DNA of 64,000 nucleotides from Dyadobacter chenhuakuii. Lineage in GTDB: Bacteria; Bacteroidota; Bacteroidia; Cytophagales; Spirosomataceae. This document shows positions 18,450-28,374 of the stretch, piece after piece. The DNA lies in the NCBI RefSeq assembly GCF_023821985.2, contig NZ_CP098805.1:806001-870000 (forward strand). The letters run 5' to 3'. Within the stretch, counting starts at the first letter, position 1, and every line of letters begins with the position of its first letter. The notes beneath the pieces are model-generated. The model saw only the letters and a program-made list of their open reading frames with translations, was not told the DNA's origin and searched no databases. The position numbers were made by a program, and so were the translations under genes.

Positions 18450-21251
18450 TTGAAAAAAATCCTACTTCTGTTCTTTTTATGTCTTCAAATCGGGCTTGTG
18501 CAAGCACAAACCGGAGGACGCTTCACGCTCAAAGGCGTAGTCACAGACACCTCTGGCGCAACCCTGCCCGAAGCTACGGTGATGCTGTTGCTTCCCAAAG
18601 ATTCATCGCTGGTGAATTTCGGAAGAACCAACAAAGAAGGCGCATTTGAGTTGAAAAACCTGAAACGTGCGCAGTACATTTTCAAAGTCTCTTATGTAGG
18701 GTTTGTTCCTTATCAGGAAACAGTCAATCCCAAAGACGGCGATGTAACCGACCTGGGCAGGATGAAAATGAAAGTGCTGCAACAGGAACTCTACGAAATC
18801 GTGATCAAAACGGCCCGTGCGCCATTGAGTATCAGGGGCGATACAGTGGAGTTTGATGCCCGCGCGTTTAAAGTGCCGCCTGGGTCAACGGTAGAAGATC
18901 TCCTGCGCAAGCTGCCGGGTATGCAGGTGGATGCCGATGGGAACATTAAAGCGCAGGGTGAAGAAGTGAAACGTGTAACCGTCGACGGTAAGCGCTTCTT
19001 CGGCGATGATCCTAAAATGGCGACGAAAAATCTGCCGGCCGAAGCCATTAATAAAGTCCAGGTTTTCAATGGTAAAACAGAGCAGTCCAAAGTAACTGGT
19101 GTGGACGATGGAAAACGGGAGAAAACGGTGAACCTCGAATTGAAAGACAGCCATAAAAAGGGCGGTTTCGGAAAGGCGATCGCCGGTGTGGGAACCGATA
19201 AGCGCCTGGAAGGAAAAGTAAGCTATAACCGCTTTAACGACAAGCAGCAGTTTGCGCTCCTTGGTTTCGGAAACAATACGAACCAATCGGGCATTGCCAG
19301 GAACGATTACCAGGATTTTAAGGGAAGCCAGTCATTCAACTGGGGCGATGACGGGGATTTCGGGTTCAACAGCGGCCGTTATTACGGAGGCGATGAGATC
19401 ACCATTCAGCCCAACTGGGGCGGAGGTGGATCGGAAGGTTTCACGAAGAACTTTGCGGGCGGCGCCAACTATAATTATGACGACAAAAAGACAAAGCTTA
19501 GCACCAGCTATTTTTATAACCAGACAAAGGCAATTATGGATGTGGAGTCGCGCACGGAGAATTTCCTGACCAACGATTCCTACAGCTCGATCGCCAATTC
19601 CAAAACAATCGGATTTACAGGAAACCACCGTCCAAGCCTGCGTTTTGAAAAGAACATTGATTCGCTGAACACCATTATCCTGATCAGCAATTCACGGATC
19701 AACTCGGGGGACGACAGCTTTAACAGTTTTCAGCAGTCGTTCCTGAATGAGGGCAATGCTACTAACCAGTCAACCGTGCGGAATGTAAGCGAATACAGCT
19801 CTTTCGCGATGGCTAACCTGCTCATCTATCGCCATAAGTTCATGAAAAAAGGACGGAACTTTGCGGCCAGCGTGGGTTATAACATCAACAATGGCGACGA
19901 GAACAAAAACCTTAGATCGGACAATGTTTTCTTCCAGGATTCGACGCGGAACAGCATTATCAACCAGCTGAATGAGACCGAAAGCACGCGCGGCAACTTT
20001 AAAGGCAGCTTGTCCTATATCGAGCCTTTTGCCAAGAAATTCTTTTGGGAGACATTCTACAATTACAGCATGCGAAAGGACAAAGTAGACCGCGATGTAT
20101 TCAACGTTTCCGGCACCGAGCGCGAGGTTAACCCTTTCCTGACCCGTTTTTATTCCAACGATTTTACCTATAACCGCATCGGAACCAGCGTTCGTTACTC
20201 CAACAAAGGATTCAATGTCGCTGCCGGGCTTGCCGGTGTGCAGTTCGAGCTCAGAGGAAAATTTGCTGCGGACAAAGCTGCCGCCGATTTTATGCGGGTC
20301 AGTAAAAGCTATTTCACCTTTGTGCCTAATGTGTCAATCAATTATGACCTTAAAAACAACCGCTATATCTATGCAGAATACGGTTTGAATGTTCGCGAGC
20401 CTTCCATTACCGACTTGCAGCCTATCATTGACAACAGCAATCCGCTGTTCATCACGGAAGGAAATCCGGACCTGATTCCATCGTCGTCACACAGCGTTTA
20501 TGCGGGCTACAACATGTTCAATCCGGCTACATTTATGAATGTGTATATCGGTCTTTCCTACAATTATAATGTGAATCAGATCGTCTACAACCGCACGGTG
20601 AATGTCGAGAACCTGATCACAACTACAAAGCCGATCAACGTTTCAGGCGGTTACAGTTACGGCACTTATGGCGGATTCGGATTTCCGTTGAAGAAAACAA
20701 AGGCTACGATGAACCTGAATGCGAGCGTCAATCTGAACAACAACATTACTTACATTAACAACGTTGAAAACGAAACAAATACAAATAGCTATAATTTCGG
20801 AACGCGCCTGGATCTGACGCCTAGCGATGCATTTACATTCTATGGAAATGCCAACTGGGGTTTCAGTAACTCGGAATATTCCATCAATACGAATCAAAAC
20901 CAGAAGATCTTCAATGCGACTTACGGCGCTGATGTGAATGCGAAAGGGCCGAGAGACATTTATTTCAATGCACGTTTCAATTACAGGATTTATAAAAATG
21001 ACCAGTTTGGCTTTGATCAAAAACTGCCGATCCTCAACTTGTCTGTTTATAAGATCATCTTGAAAAGCAAAAAAGGCGAGATCCGGCTTACTGCCAATGA
21101 CGTGTTCAAGAAAAACCTAGGGATCACTCAAAATGTCAACCAGAACTATTATACTGAACGAAAAGTGGCGACATTGTCCCGGTATTTCATGCTGAGCTTT
21201 ACGTATAATATGCGCGGTGTAACGGCTTCTGTGAAACGCAACAACTTCTAA
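18450..21251 (+). CDS. Outer-membrane beta-barrel receptor with carboxypeptidase-like N-domain (TonB-receptor-like)
   Basis: 933 residues from TTG 18450, the codon just before the signal peptide (LKKILLLFFLCLQIGLVQAQ); no in-frame ATG precedes it. A carboxypeptidase-regulatory-like beta sandwich follows (GVVTDTSGATLPEATVML, about 28-110). Next comes a plug-like segment with VEDLLRKLPGMQVDADGNI and RVTVDGKRFFGDDP, then a long barrel rich in aromatic and Asn residues (OMP_b-brl_3 type). It sits 17 nt before a GLPGLI-family gene, the usual partner of this receptor class in Bacteroidota. The ligand is unknown. Confidence 0.88.
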   Translation: MKKILLLFFLCLQIGLVQAQTGGRFTLKGVVTDTSGATLPEATVMLLLPKDSSLVNFGRTNKEGAFELKNLKRAQYIFKVSYVGFVPYQETVNPKDGDVTDLGRMKMKVLQQELYEIVIKTARAPLSIRGDTVEFDARAFKVPPGSTVEDLLRKLPGMQVDADGNIKAQGEEVKRVTVDGKRFFGDDPKMATKNLPAEAINKVQVFNGKTEQSKVTGVDDGKREKTVNLELKDSHKKGGFGKAIAGVGTDKRLEGKVSYNRFNDKQQFALLGFGNNTNQSGIARNDYQDFKGSQSFNWGDDGDFGFNSGRYYGGDEITIQPNWGGGGSEGFTKNFAGGANYNYDDKKTKLSTSYFYNQTKAIMDVESRTENFLTNDSYSSIANSKTIGFTGNHRPSLRFEKNIDSLNTIILISNSRINSGDDSFNSFQQSFLNEGNATNQSTVRNVSEYSSFAMANLLIYRHKFMKKGRNFAASVGYNINNGDENKNLRSDNVFFQDSTRNSIINQLNETESTRGNFKGSLSYIEPFAKKFFWETFYNYSMRKDKVDRDVFNVSGTEREVNPFLTRFYSNDFTYNRIGTSVRYSNKGFNVAAGLAGVQFELRGKFAADKAAADFMRVSKSYFTFVPNVSINYDLKNNRYIYAEYGLNVREPSITDLQPIIDNSNPLFITEGNPDLIPSSSHSVYAGYNMFNPATFMNVYIGLSYNYNVNQIVYNRTVNVENLITTTKPINVSGGYSYGTYGGFGFPLKKTKATMNLNASVNLNNNITYINNVENETNTNSYNFGTRLDLTPSDAFTFYGNANWGFSNSEYSINTNQNQKIFNATYGADVNAKGPRDIYFNARFNYRIYKNDQFGFDQKLPILNLSVYKIILKSKKGEIRLTANDVFKKNLGITQNVNQNYYTERKVATLSRYFMLSFTYNMRGVTASVKRNNF

Positions 21252-21268
21252 AAATCAGACTATCACCT

Positions 21269-22015
21269 ATGAAATCAGTTAGCTTACTCATATTCATGTT
21301 GCTGGGATTTGCCGCAACGGCGCAGAAAACCTCGGGCGAAATCAGTTACGAACGCGTGAAAACCTGGTCACGGATCAATAACCGGATGACCTTTTTAAGC
21401 AAGGAAGAAAAGGAACGTGCGGCTACGACATGGGCAAACAATGATGAGCAGAAACAGGATTTTGTCCTGCTGTTCAATGAAAAGCAAAGCTATTACAGCT
21501 ATCCGGCCAAAGAAGACCTGTCCGAGGGCGGCTATTCGTGGCAGAAAGATGAGTACAAAATATACAGGGATTTTGAAAAGGAAAAGCGGACGGACATCAT
21601 TGCTATGCTGGGCAAAACTTACATTCTCGAAGATTCCCTGAAAGTGCCCAAATGGAAGGTCATGAATAAGATCAAGGAAATCGCAGGCTATATGTGCATG
21701 ATGGCCGTGACCGAGGATACAACGAAAGGTCAGAAAATCACAGCCTGGTTTGCAGACAACATTCCCGTTTCCGCTGGTCCGGAGCTTTATTCTGGTTTGC
21801 CCGGCCTGATCCTTGAACTGGATATTAATGAAGGCGACGTGGTCATCACGGCCAAGGAAGTGAAAATGAGGGAGGTAAAAGATGAAGAAATGGCGCTTCC
21901 CAAGAAGATGAAAGGAAAAAAGCTGGATACACTAAAATATGAACAACTGGTTGCTGAGCATATTCGTGACAGCATGAAAGCGCATCGCAATCCATACTGG
22001 TCGATGCCATATTAG
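21269..22015 (+). CDS. GLPGLI family protein
   Basis: 248 residues with a signal peptide (MKSVSLLIFMLLGFAATAQ). The family hallmark appears as YSGLPGLILELDINEGDVVI near residues 172-191, preceded by AWFADNIPVSAGP. GLPGLI proteins are exported proteins of unknown function, usually encoded directly after an outer-membrane barrel of the preceding gene's type, as here. The pair is followed by a strong terminator, so it forms a two-gene unit. Confidence 0.92.
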   Translation: MKSVSLLIFMLLGFAATAQKTSGEISYERVKTWSRINNRMTFLSKEEKERAATTWANNDEQKQDFVLLFNEKQSYYSYPAKEDLSEGGYSWQKDEYKIYRDFEKEKRTDIIAMLGKTYILEDSLKVPKWKVMNKIKEIAGYMCMMAVTEDTTKGQKITAWFADNIPVSAGPELYSGLPGLILELDINEGDVVITAKEVKMREVKDEEMALPKKMKGKKLDTLKYEQLVAEHIRDSMKAHRNPYWSMPY

Positions 22016-22045
22016 TTTTTAATTAGAATTATCCAAAAAGCGTAA

Positions 22046-22082
22046 AAAGGGAAGATTGTCTCAAACAATCTTCCCTTTTTTT
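22046..22082 (+). terminator. Intrinsic terminator after the GLPGLI gene
   Basis: The perfect stem GGGAAGATTGT / ACAATCTTCCC with a short loop is followed by a T run. The A run before the stem makes it potentially bidirectional. It closes the barrel-GLPGLI transcript. Confidence 0.9.
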
Positions 22083-22203
22083 GTACCTTTGCGACTTGAA
22101 ACGGGCAGGGCCTGCTTTGGTTTGGCTCGATATTTTTAGAAAATTTCCTAACGTACCGATTTTTATACTTAACCACTGTTGATTTAATTAACCACCCTTT
22201 ATT

Positions 22204-23091
22204 ATGAAACAAACGATTTTGGCCGTTGCCATGCTTTTTATTCTTGGCTCCTGCGCGAGCAAGAAAAAGATGCTGTCTGCACAGAAACAAGCCAATGAAA
22301 TCCAGATCCAACTTGACAAAGCGCGTGCTGATCTTAACGATTGCGACAGCAGAACTGCTGGATTAAATAATGATTTGAAGGCCAAAAATGATGAGCTTAC
22401 CAGCAAAAATGCAAAATTGAAAGAGCTGGAAGAACAAGTTGAATTCCTGAAAAAGAACAACAATAATCTGCTTGACCGCATGTCTGATCTGTCGGTTATC
22501 AGCAAGGAAGGTTCGGAAAGCATTAAGAAATCACTTGCTATGATGGACGCACAGGGCATGCAGATCCGCGATCTGAATTCCAGCATCCAGAAAAAAGACT
22601 CGCTTAACATGGCGCTTGTATTGAACCTGAAACGTTCATTGGCTGATGTTAGCGATGAAGATGTTCAGATCGAAGTGAAAAAAGGCGTTGTATACGTTTC
22701 ACTTTCAGACAAGATGTTGTTCAAATCGGGAAGCTCTGTTATCAATACACAAGCTGAGTCGGTGTTGAGCAAAGTTGCCAAGATCCTGAATGACTACAAA
22801 GAAATCGAAATCCTGATCGAGGGCCACACGGATAATGTGCCTATCGCAACAGATAAAGTTGCCGACAACTGGGATCTTAGCGTATTGCGTGCTACGTCAG
22901 TTGCCCGTACGCTTCAAAAGAAATACGGTGTTGAGCCAGTTCGTATGATTGCTGGCGGCCGTGGCGAATATCTACCCAAAGTGGCAAATGATTCGGCACC
23001 TAACCGCAGCCTGAACCGTCGTACTGAAATTATCATTACGCCGAAATTGGATCAATTCTTCAACCTGTACACGCCTAACGCTGGCAAGTAA
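22204..23091 (+). CDS. OmpA-family lipoprotein with coiled coil
   Basis: 295 residues. The signal ends in lipobox ILGSC (Cys17), then comes a long heptad-rich coiled coil (about 25-130). The C-terminal OmpA domain (about 155-290) has ILIEGHTDNVPI, WDLSVLRATSVARTL and NRSLNRRTEIIITP, which contacts meso-diaminopimelate in peptidoglycan. It is probably an outer-membrane lipoprotein that ties the membrane to the cell wall. It is transcribed alone between two strong terminators. Confidence 0.93.
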   Translation: MKQTILAVAMLFILGSCASKKKMLSAQKQANEIQIQLDKARADLNDCDSRTAGLNNDLKAKNDELTSKNAKLKELEEQVEFLKKNNNNLLDRMSDLSVISKEGSESIKKSLAMMDAQGMQIRDLNSSIQKKDSLNMALVLNLKRSLADVSDEDVQIEVKKGVVYVSLSDKMLFKSGSSVINTQAESVLSKVAKILNDYKEIEILIEGHTDNVPIATDKVADNWDLSVLRATSVARTLQKKYGVEPVRMIAGGRGEYLPKVANDSAPNRSLNRRTEIIITPKLDQFFNLYTPNAGK

Positions 23092-23113
23092 TAGTTGAAT
23101 TGCATTATTTTTA

Positions 23114-23145
23114 GAGCCCGTCCGGTACGACGGGCTCTTTTTTTA
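23114..23145 (+). terminator. Intrinsic terminator after the OmpA lipoprotein gene
   Basis: The perfect 9-bp stem GAGCCCGTC / GACGGGCTC with loop CGGTAC is followed by seven or more T. Confidence 0.92.
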
Positions 23146-23196
23146 TAATTTCTGATTACTTTGAGCAATCAAAGAATCTTAAAACCAAACCTTCAA

Positions 23197-24150
23197 ATGT
23201 CTGATACTGTACCAAACAGGGAAACAATTGAGGCGGCGCACAGGCTTATAGCGCCATACATTCACCACACGCCCGTTCTGACTTCCAGCTTCCTGAATGA
23301 GCTGTGTAAAGCAGAGATTTTTTTCAAATGTGAAAACTTGCAGAAAATCGGTGCATTCAAGGCCAGGGGAGGGCTTAATGCCATTCTTTCGCTTTCCCGG
23401 GAACAGCTGAAAAACGGGGTGACCACGCATTCAAGTGGAAACCATGCGCAGGCGATTGCGTTTTCGGCGGCAAAAGTGGGGGCGAAGGCATACATTGTTA
23501 TGCCCGATAATTCTCCTTTGGTGAAGATCAAAGCGGTGGAAGATAACGGTGGGGAAATTACTTTTTGTAAAAATACACCCGAAGAAAGAGAGCGCACGGT
23601 GCAGGAAATAACCAAGAAAACAGGCGCAACATTTATTCACCCATTCAACAACTACGAAGTGATAGCCGGGCAGGCCACCGCAGCGAAGGAACTGATGGAA
23701 GACAGCCGCGAAAATCTGGACCTTATTTTCGCCCCGGTTGGCGGTGGCGGTTTGCTGAGCGGAACTGCATTGGCAGCACATTACTTTTCCCCGGAAACCA
23801 AAGTTTACGCAGGCGAGCCCGAAGGCGCAGCGGACGCAGTCCTTTCATTCAGAAGCGATAAGATCGAAAGAGCGCCTTATATTAAGACCATTGCGGACGG
23901 GTTGCTGACCTATCTGGGCGACAAAACATTCCCGATCATTAAGCAGCATGTTACCGATATTTTTACGGTTTCCGATGAAGAGATCATTCAGTCGATGCGC
24001 TTTTTGTGGGAGCGGATGAAGCTCGTCGTGGAGCCGTCAGGCGCAGTGCCGCTCGCTGCTTTCATTAAAAATAAGGATCAATTTGAAGGGAAAAAGGTAG
24101 GGATTATCCTGACCGGTGGAAATGTGGATCTTGGAAAATTGCCATTTTAG
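23197..24150 (+). CDS. PLP-dependent threonine/serine dehydratase (or serine racemase)
   Basis: 317 residues from ATG 23197, where family similarity begins; a TTG start 12 codons earlier is possible. It is a fold-type II PLP enzyme: the Schiff-base Lys is in KIGAFKARGG, THSSGNHAQA binds the substrate carboxylate, and the phosphate-binding glycine loop is PVGGGGLLSG. The C-terminus has LTGGNVDLG. There is no ACT regulatory domain, which points to catabolic threonine ammonia-lyase or serine racemase rather than biosynthetic IlvA. It stands as a single gene. Confidence 0.88.
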   Translation: MSDTVPNRETIEAAHRLIAPYIHHTPVLTSSFLNELCKAEIFFKCENLQKIGAFKARGGLNAILSLSREQLKNGVTTHSSGNHAQAIAFSAAKVGAKAYIVMPDNSPLVKIKAVEDNGGEITFCKNTPEERERTVQEITKKTGATFIHPFNNYEVIAGQATAAKELMEDSRENLDLIFAPVGGGGLLSGTALAAHYFSPETKVYAGEPEGAADAVLSFRSDKIERAPYIKTIADGLLTYLGDKTFPIIKQHVTDIFTVSDEEIIQSMRFLWERMKLVVEPSGAVPLAAFIKNKDQFEGKKVGIILTGGNVDLGKLPF

Positions 24151-24292
24151 CTGCGTTCAGGCGCGACTTTTGTAAGTGATTACAATTTAGTTGCGGTTAA
24201 ATATGCGGTTAACACTTCATTGCCGTTATTAGTAGAAAATTGCCGCACTCCGGCTTATTAATTTAGATGTTATTTACTCTTAAAGTTAAAGT

Positions 24293-24769
24293 ATGAAAAA
24301 GCTGATTTTTTGCTGCCTGGTCGTTTTAATGGGTTCTTGCAAAGATAAAGAAGACGATGTGGAACCAGAAGTTGATTATGCACCTGAATACGTTGGAAGT
24401 TACGGAACGCTGGTTGTAGACGGGCCTACTTCGGTTCAGAATGACTGGGTGATCACGGCGACCGGGAAAAATCAACTGGCAATCGTTTACACCAGAAATA
24501 TCCACGTTGAAATTGCCGGCACCGAAGTAGATGTGGTTCAGGAATATAATCTGAAAGACGTAAAAACTACCAAAGATTCATTCACGATCAATGAAACGGT
24601 GGATGTAAAACAAGACAACGGAAAGCCGTTAAGGCATGTGGTAACGGGCATTGCGACAAGAGCGGCTGGGGCTTCGGGCGTGGCGCAGTTGAATACCAAT
24701 ATAAAACTGGCTGACCCGGATAACGGAAAAACTTCCTACGAAGGTTACCTGGAATTCAAAAAGAAATAA
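24293..24769 (+). CDS. Small hypothetical lipoprotein
   Basis: 158 residues with lipobox VLMGSC (Cys17) followed by an acidic stretch (KDKEDDVEPE). The mature part is beta-rich and no domain is recognised. A strong terminator follows 17 nt after the stop. The lipoprotein call is secure; the function is not known. Confidence 0.75.
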   Translation: MKKLIFCCLVVLMGSCKDKEDDVEPEVDYAPEYVGSYGTLVVDGPTSVQNDWVITATGKNQLAIVYTRNIHVEIAGTEVDVVQEYNLKDVKTTKDSFTINETVDVKQDNGKPLRHVVTGIATRAAGASGVAQLNTNIKLADPDNGKTSYEGYLEFKKK

Positions 24770-24786
24770 GAAGAACTTGATAATTG

Positions 24787-24818
24787 AAAAAGCGGTTGGT
24801 GATCCCAATCGCTTTTTT
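24787..24818 (+). terminator. Intrinsic terminator
   Basis: The stem AAAAAGCGGTTGG / CCAATCGCTTTTT (one G-T pair) has loop TGAT and ends in T6. A-T symmetry lets it serve the plus-strand lipoprotein gene and perhaps also the minus-strand nuclease gene that ends at 24832. Confidence 0.85.
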
Positions 24819-24831
24819 CGTTTACAATGCA

Positions 24832-27738
24832 CTATCTGCCGCAAATCCCGACAAAATCACAATACTGGCAAGTGCTCAGGTCAGGCGTTTTGCGGAATGG
24901 AACATCAGGGTCCAGCAGCACATTCAAAATATCCGTCAAAATCACTTCCGACTTTTCAATAAACTGTGCGGGAGCAAGTTCTTCTGTCAGGTCAAGCGGG
25001 TTTGAGATCAGGTTCTTAGGATCTCGGAAGGAGTAAAAGCCTGACTTTACCGCGTAGTCGCCGAAAGCGTAATTTTTCCCTGCAATTTTCAGACCCTGCT
25101 CATCCAGCATTTTGCGGTACATCAAATATTCATACATCCAAAGCTGCCGCACGTAACCCATTTTCCGGTCCGGATCATTGCGGATCACTTCTTCACGGCG
25201 AACGGGATCTGCCAGCTTTTGTTTTCCGGTCAGCTCGACGCTCCCGGTTTTGTAATCCATCACATATAATGTTCCGTCCTCGCTTTGTTCGATACGGTCG
25301 ATTTTACCGCCGATGCGCACGGGCGTGTAAGCGCCTTGCAGTATGAGCTGGATTTTGGTGCTCAGTGGCTGTTCTGCCGCAAGGATTTCCCGACGCGGCC
25401 GCTGCGACATCTGATGTTTCAGGAAAACAAGAATCTGATTTTCACCCACCTGATAATAGATCCGGTTAAGGCCCATATCCGTTACATAACCCTTGAATTT
25501 ATCATCAAATTCTTCCCTTAAAACAGCCTTGATCTGTTCCTCCGAAGGATCTGTTTTTTGAAGAAAAAATTCATTATCCAGCCTTTCCAGCGCGGCGTGC
25601 AGCCAGGTTCCGATTTTGTCCATGCCGAGCTCTTCCTCCACCTCTTCCTTCTCCTTCACGCCCACAATGTGTTTTAAATAAAACTGCATGGAACAGCGGA
25701 TGAATTCATTTAAATGTGTCGGGAAAATGCCCTTACCAGCCAGATAGTTACGGATAACAACCAGCATGGCCTCGTCTTTATGCACAACCTCGTCCAGCTC
25801 GTCCTGCTTCCGGCTTTCCAGCACAACGGTTTTATTCTCGATACGGATCAGCGGATTATATTGCGACAGCTCATATTCCACCTGCCTGATGAACCGGCTT
25901 TTTTCACCGCCGCCGGGCGCATCATTGGTGCTGGTATAAAGCATATGCACCTCTTTTGCACGCTGCAAAAGCCTGTAAAAATGATAGGACATGACCGCTT
26001 CCTGATGCTGGTGCGTAGGCAATCCAACGGCTTGTGCAGCGTCGTACGGAATGAGTGAGTTCTGCCTTTTTGCCTGCGGAATCATTCCCTCATTTACTGA
26101 AAGGATGATAATGCGCTCAAAATCAAGCGCACGGGTTTCGAGCATTCCCATGATTTGCAGATTGCTCACCGGCTCGCCGCTGAAAGGGATTTTGGTCTGG
26201 CGGATCAACTCAAACATAAACGAACGCAATGTCCGCAAAGTGATCAGCTCCGATTTTTCCTCGATCGTCTGTTCAAATTGCTTGAGCAGTGTATAAAAAA
26301 GATAGAGATATTCTGTTTCCAGCGCATTTTTGTAATCCTTATACACTTCCCGGAGCAATTCAATCAGCTGGTAGAAAGTCTGGATAACCTGACGAGAATT
26401 GTTTTTCTGCCAATGTGTAAACAAGATTTTGAACAGTGGATGACCATCACTCAGCGCCATCAGTTCCTCCGGGCTCAGGAACACCTGGTTGCCGCTGGTT
26501 ATGGCCCAAAGTGTTTTCTGAATGATCGTTTGGCCGTCGCTGAGCGGTTTCAGCGCCACATATTCATAATGTCTGATAAAAGGGTGGTTAAGGACCTTAT
26601 TGATCGATTTATGCCCGAATTTCGGGATGCGGATCAGCTGTCCTTTTTTATTTTTGAATTCAACAACATTCTGTTGAAGCTCAAAAATGCTGTCTATTAA
26701 TGTATAAAGCAGCGAGTTACGCATGGAGAGGCCCATGGTAACATTCAGGTCGCTAACGTTTTCGTCCAGGGAATACAGCATGGGCGAAAGCAGGTTTTCA
26801 TCCGCAAGCACAATGGCCGTTGGAATAGCGTCGCCCTGGGCATCCAGCTCCCGCATTTGCTTGTAAAGTTGTCCGGCAACCTTCGTCTGTAATGTTGCAT
26901 TGGGCACGCCGTAAATGGTAATGTGCTTTTCCGACGACATTAAATGGTCCGTGGTCCAGTTCCAGGCGCCAAAGGCGTTGCTTTTCTGATATTCCCTCAA
27001 ACTCTTTCCCGCTTCAACGCCTGCATTTTCAGACATATAATAACGGTCCGTATCCCAAAGCACTTCCGCTTTCTTAGCCTTGATCAATGCGCTCACAATC
27101 ACTTTTTCAGACTCTGTGAATGCATTGAAACCGGCAAAATAGAGTTTTTCAAAATCACTTTTTTCAACCAAAATCCCCTCGACATCTTCTGCCACCTCGC
27201 GGTAAGCCATGCCGCGGTATGCCTTGCCTTTGGCCAGCAAGCGGCTGCGAAATGAAATGTAAACCCTGTTTATATTTTCAAAAAGCGAAAAATATTGCTT
27301 TGTTCCACCTTCCGTTTGAAGCATTTTTCCGGCAGGCATGCTTTCCTGCCAGCGGGTGATCGCATGTGCTTCTGTCAGATAGTCAAACAGATAGGAAGTT
27401 TTTACAAGATACTGGTCAATGCGGTCGAGGTCATTGAGCAGCACAGAAGCCCAGCCCATGAAGCGATCAAATTGCACATCGGGATCGATCTCCTGGAAAG
27501 TTTCATAAAGATCAAACAGCAAATGAACCGGATCTTCAATTTCCAGCGTCGACATGCTTTCCACGAAGTCGTCCACGGCAACCACATTCGGGCTCATGAT
27601 GGCTTCCGTCGTTTCCTTTGCCAGTTCCTGCATCAGAAAAAAGGCTGCCCGGCGCGTGGGCACAATGATATTTACCCTCTCCAGCGTTGCATGGTTACCA
27701 AGAATGTGTTTTGCAACAAGATTAAGAAAGGATTGCAT
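24832..27738 (-). CDS. AddB-like PD-(D/E)XK nuclease/inactivated helicase
   Basis: 968 residues. The N-terminus has the UvrD-like remnant VNIIVPTRRAAFFLMQEL, and the middle has RIIILSVNEGMIPQ. The C-terminal nuclease core (about 700-968) carries YVMDYKTGSVEL, with the catalytic D and the QxxxY-like QLWMYEYLMY. Cys residues in FIRCSMQFYL and STCQYCDFVGICG match the four ligands of the AddB iron-sulfur staple. It is probably the AddB partner of an AddAB double-strand-break resection complex. No addA neighbour is in view, which is unusual, so the AddA subunit must be encoded elsewhere. Confidence 0.85.
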   Translation of the reverse strand: MQSFLNLVAKHILGNHATLERVNIIVPTRRAAFFLMQELAKETTEAIMSPNVVAVDDFVESMSTLEIEDPVHLLFDLYETFQEIDPDVQFDRFMGWASVLLNDLDRIDQYLVKTSYLFDYLTEAHAITRWQESMPAGKMLQTEGGTKQYFSLFENINRVYISFRSRLLAKGKAYRGMAYREVAEDVEGILVEKSDFEKLYFAGFNAFTESEKVIVSALIKAKKAEVLWDTDRYYMSENAGVEAGKSLREYQKSNAFGAWNWTTDHLMSSEKHITIYGVPNATLQTKVAGQLYKQMRELDAQGDAIPTAIVLADENLLSPMLYSLDENVSDLNVTMGLSMRNSLLYTLIDSIFELQQNVVEFKNKKGQLIRIPKFGHKSINKVLNHPFIRHYEYVALKPLSDGQTIIQKTLWAITSGNQVFLSPEELMALSDGHPLFKILFTHWQKNNSRQVIQTFYQLIELLREVYKDYKNALETEYLYLFYTLLKQFEQTIEEKSELITLRTLRSFMFELIRQTKIPFSGEPVSNLQIMGMLETRALDFERIIILSVNEGMIPQAKRQNSLIPYDAAQAVGLPTHQHQEAVMSYHFYRLLQRAKEVHMLYTSTNDAPGGGEKSRFIRQVEYELSQYNPLIRIENKTVVLESRKQDELDEVVHKDEAMLVVIRNYLAGKGIFPTHLNEFIRCSMQFYLKHIVGVKEKEEVEEELGMDKIGTWLHAALERLDNEFFLQKTDPSEEQIKAVLREEFDDKFKGYVTDMGLNRIYYQVGENQILVFLKHQMSQRPRREILAAEQPLSTKIQLILQGAYTPVRIGGKIDRIEQSEDGTLYVMDYKTGSVELTGKQKLADPVRREEVIRNDPDRKMGYVRQLWMYEYLMYRKMLDEQGLKIAGKNYAFGDYAVKSGFYSFRDPKNLISNPLDLTEELAPAQFIEKSEVILTDILNVLLDPDVPFRKTPDLSTCQYCDFVGICGR

Positions 27739-27760
27739 GCGAATGTGTTCGTGGAAAATG

Positions 27761-28359
27761 TTAATGTATCCGGTCGCCCCGGGGCGTTATCGAGCGCATG
27801 ATTTCGGCCTCCTGGTGTAATAACTCCTTCCAGCGTGCCCTTACTTCCTCCACCGGCAGATATTTTTCGGCAAGCTCAATGAATGTGCGGTAATGCCGGC
27901 TTCCGAGATCATCAGCTCACGATAGAATTTTTGCAGCGATTCATCTTCCAGAGATTCCGATAAAAGTTTGAAGCGTTCGCAGCTGCGCGCTTCTATTAAT
28001 CCGCTGATAAGCAGGCGGTCCAGCATAGCGCCTTCGTAGTCGCCCTTATTGCGCACCAGCTTCATGAGCTGGCCTACATATTCATCTTTCCGCTGACGTC
28101 CCAGCGGAATATTACGCTTTTTCAGCTCCTTCAAAACCCTTTGAAAATGGCCCCATTCTTCCGCGACAATGGGCGTCAGGGTTTCGACGAGTTCTGTTCG
28201 CTCGGGATAATGTACAATGATGGATATGCAGGTCGAAGCAGCTTTCTGCTCGCAGTAAGCGTGGTCTATCAGGATTTCGTCCAGCTGCATGGCCGCGATG
28301 TCTGTCCAACGCGGATCGGTTGGCAGTTCAAGTCCCAATGTGGTAAGCGATGCAGCCAT
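27761..28359 (-). pseudogene. miaE: tRNA 2-methylthio-N6-isopentenyladenosine hydroxylase MiaE-like, frameshifted
   Basis: The intact frame 28359-27841 gives 172 residues with ferritin-like diiron ligands (AEEWGHFQRV, IEARSCERF), then breaks after RELMISEAG. If one G is restored near 27896-27899, the other frame continues HYRTFIELAEKYLPVEE and on through HQEAEIMRSITPRG to a stop at 27761. This is the normal MiaE tail of about 198 residues. The missing base removes the final ExxH iron ligand (the His of EAGHY), so the shortened protein should be inactive. It is either a true mutation or a sequencing indel in a G run. It lies 15 nt downstream of the porin gene's stop region, on the same strand. 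Confidence 0.85.
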
Positions 28360-28374
28360 AATGTTCAGGATTAA

